A stretch of DNA of 5,975 nucleotides from an uncultured Eubacteriales bacterium. Lineage in GTDB: Bacteria; Bacillota; Clostridia; Christensenellales; Christensenellaceae. Of the stretch, positions 4,932-5,975 are shown in pieces. The stretch spans positions 1 through 5,975 of the forward strand of contig USII01000067.1 of NCBI GenBank assembly GCA_900554725.1, written 5' to 3'. The notes beneath the pieces were generated by a model. That model was not told the origin of the DNA. It did no database searches and was given only the letters and a program-made list of their open reading frames with translations. Position 1 is the stretch's first letter; each line of letters begins with the position of its first letter. The position numbers and the translations under genes are program-made.

Positions 4932-5975
4932 GTGGGTAAATTTATACTGGAATCTAAATTTAAGCCATCGGGCGGGCAGCCCGATGCTATAAAGGCTTTG
5001 GTGCAGGGGGTAAATGCCGGAAAGCGTGCCCAGGTTCTTTTGTGCGTAACCGGTTCCGGAAAGACCTTTACCATGGCCAATGTGATTGAACAGACACAGC
5101 GCCCCGCGCTGATTTTGGCGCATAATAAGACATTGGCCGCCCAGCTCTGCAGCGAATTTAAGGAATTTTTCCCGCATAACGCTGTGGAATTTTTCGTCTC
5201 TTACTACGATTATTATCAGCCGGAAGCCTATATTGAGAAGAGGGATCTCTATATCGAAAAGGATTCCAGCATGAACGAGGAGATTGACCGCATGCGCCAT
5301 AGCGCTACTTCCGCCCTTCTGGAGCGGCGGGATGTCATTGTTGTTGCCAGCGTCTCCTGTATTTATGGCATCGGTGCACCGGAAAGCTATAGAAATGCTA
5401 CTGTTTCCCTGCGCACCGGGCAGGTGATCGACCGCGATGTTTTAATGGAAAAGCTGATTGCCATCAATTTCAAGCGCAATGACATTGAATTTGTGCGCGG
5501 GACATTCCGCGTGCGGGGCGATATTGTAGAAGTTTTCCCCATGGGCGGCCTTTCACGGGCAATCCGCATCGAGTTTTTCGGGGATGAGATAGACCGCATT
5601 CTGGAAGTGGATGTGGTGACAGGCAAACCTGTCCTCTCTTCCAGCTATGTGATGATTTTCCCGGCTACCCATTATGCTGTCGATCGGGAAAAGATGCTGG
5701 CCAATATCCCTCGCATCCGGGAAGATATGCTAGCTCAAGCGGAAATGTTTAAGCGCAACGGCAAATATCTGGAGGCAGAGCGAATTGTCCAGCGCACAAC
5801 CTACGATATTGAAATGCTGCAAGAGGTCGGTTCCTGCTCCGGAATAGAAAACTATTCCCGCTATTTTGACGGCAGAAACCCCGGGGATGCCCCTTACACC
5901 TTGATGGATTTTTTTCCAAAAGACTATCTGCTGTTTGTAGATGAATCGCATGTGACGCTGCCCCTGGTGCGCGGC
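4932..5975 (+). CDS. uvrB: UvrABC excinuclease subunit B (N-terminal 348 residues; cut by window edge)
   Basis: UvrB is the damage-verifying helicase-like ATPase of nucleotide excision repair; it receives DNA from UvrA and recruits UvrC. The visible part covers the [11 protein letters not shown] start (10-20), Walker A TGSGKT (40-45), [10 protein letters not shown] (63-72), the damage-probing beta-hairpin ([11 protein letters not shown], 90-100), [25 protein letters not shown] (122-146), RGTFRVRGD (189-197), CSGIENYSR (302-310) and the Walker B DESH box (337-340). Several positions differ from the family norm: Cys38 for the usual Gly before the P-loop, IEKRDL at the hairpin tip (101-106), Ser300 for Tyr in EVGYC, and Leu345 for Gln in the PQ(V/I)RG motif. 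The start is GTG: AAGGA (4918-4922) lies 9 nt upstream, and the first in-frame ATG falls only after Walker A. Residues beyond 348, including the C-terminal UvrC-binding domain, are outside the window. Confidence 0.97.
   Translation, partial: MGKFILESKFKPSGGQPDAIKALVQGVNAGKRAQVLLCVTGSGKTFTMANVIEQTQRPALILAHNKTLAAQLCSEFKEFFPHNAVEFFVSYYDYYQPEAYIEKRDLYIEKDSSMNEEIDRMRHSATSALLERRDVIVVASVSCIYGIGAPESYRNATVSLRTGQVIDRDVLMEKLIAINFKRNDIEFVRGTFRVRGDIVEVFPMGGLSRAIRIEFFGDEIDRILEVDVVTGKPVLSSSYVMIFPATHYAVDREKMLANIPRIREDMLAQAEMFKRNGKYLEAERIVQRTTYDIEMLQEVGSCSGIENYSRYFDGRNPGDAPYTLMDFFPKDYLLFVDESHVTLPLVRG
4966..4986 (+). other. Strong stem-loop in the first codons of uvrB
   Basis: CATCGGGC (4966-4973) pairs perfectly with GCCCGATG (4979-4986) around a GGGCA loop. 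The stem can gain two more pairs (AG with CT) if C4965 is bulged. It covers codons 12-19, which encode the conserved PSGGQPDA stretch, so part of it is forced by the protein. Such a stem could slow early elongation; function is unproven. Confidence 0.4.

Noticed and set aside
4767..5300. 177-codon open frame on the minus strand
   Set aside because: It is antisense to the terminator and the well-conserved uvrB N-terminus, so it is a shadow of the real gene.
1..5975. Mobile element, CRISPR array, tRNA or riboswitch
   Set aside because: No transposase-like frame, terminal repeats, regularly spaced repeats, cloverleaf or known riboswitch core was seen on either strand.

Overview
The window looks like a stretch of a Firmicutes (Clostridia-type) chromosome of roughly even base composition. 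The evidence is the tight rph-rdgB-phosphodiesterase gene order also known from Bacillus (rph-ysnA-ysnB), strong AAGGAGG-type ribosome binding sites, and an NFACT-family RqcH protein. I cannot place the genus. No tRNA, rRNA, CRISPR array, insertion sequence or phage gene is visible. Nearly all of the DNA is accounted for by six housekeeping genes.

Left half, minus strand, read right to left: a PLP-dependent threonine-aldolase-like enzyme (2823-1777), ribonuclease PH (rph, 1763-1053), the XTP/dITP diphosphatase rdgB (about 1062-457), and a YfcE/YsnB-type metallophosphoesterase (469 to beyond the left edge). The spacings are 13 nt, an overlap and a 13-nt overlap, so this is very likely one operon. 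A recognisable promoter (TTGCAA - 16 bp - TACAAT) lies at 2888-2861.

Centre: a 163-bp divergent intergenic region (2827-2989). It holds the operon promoter, a GATTGCAAG direct repeat spaced by 11 bp, a perfect TATAAT box facing right, and a small hairpin in the predicted leader of the rightward gene.

Right half, plus strand: rqcH (2990-4720), the bacterial ribosome-quality-control protein, followed by a clear intrinsic terminator (4770-4799). Then comes uvrB (from GTG 4932 to beyond the right edge) with its own promoter. A palindrome sits between the -35 and -10 boxes of that promoter.

Functionally the window groups RNA 3'-end processing (rph), nucleotide-pool sanitation (rdgB), rescue of stalled ribosomes (rqcH) and nucleotide excision repair (uvrB). 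I found no evidence for a new multi-gene system. The most checkable oddities are replaced signature residues in conserved enzymes: the Glu of the RdgB FxENA motif is Gly, the UvrB beta-hairpin tip is changed, and the RNase PH EVQGTAE motif is degenerate. The candidate operator in the uvrB promoter is also worth a look.
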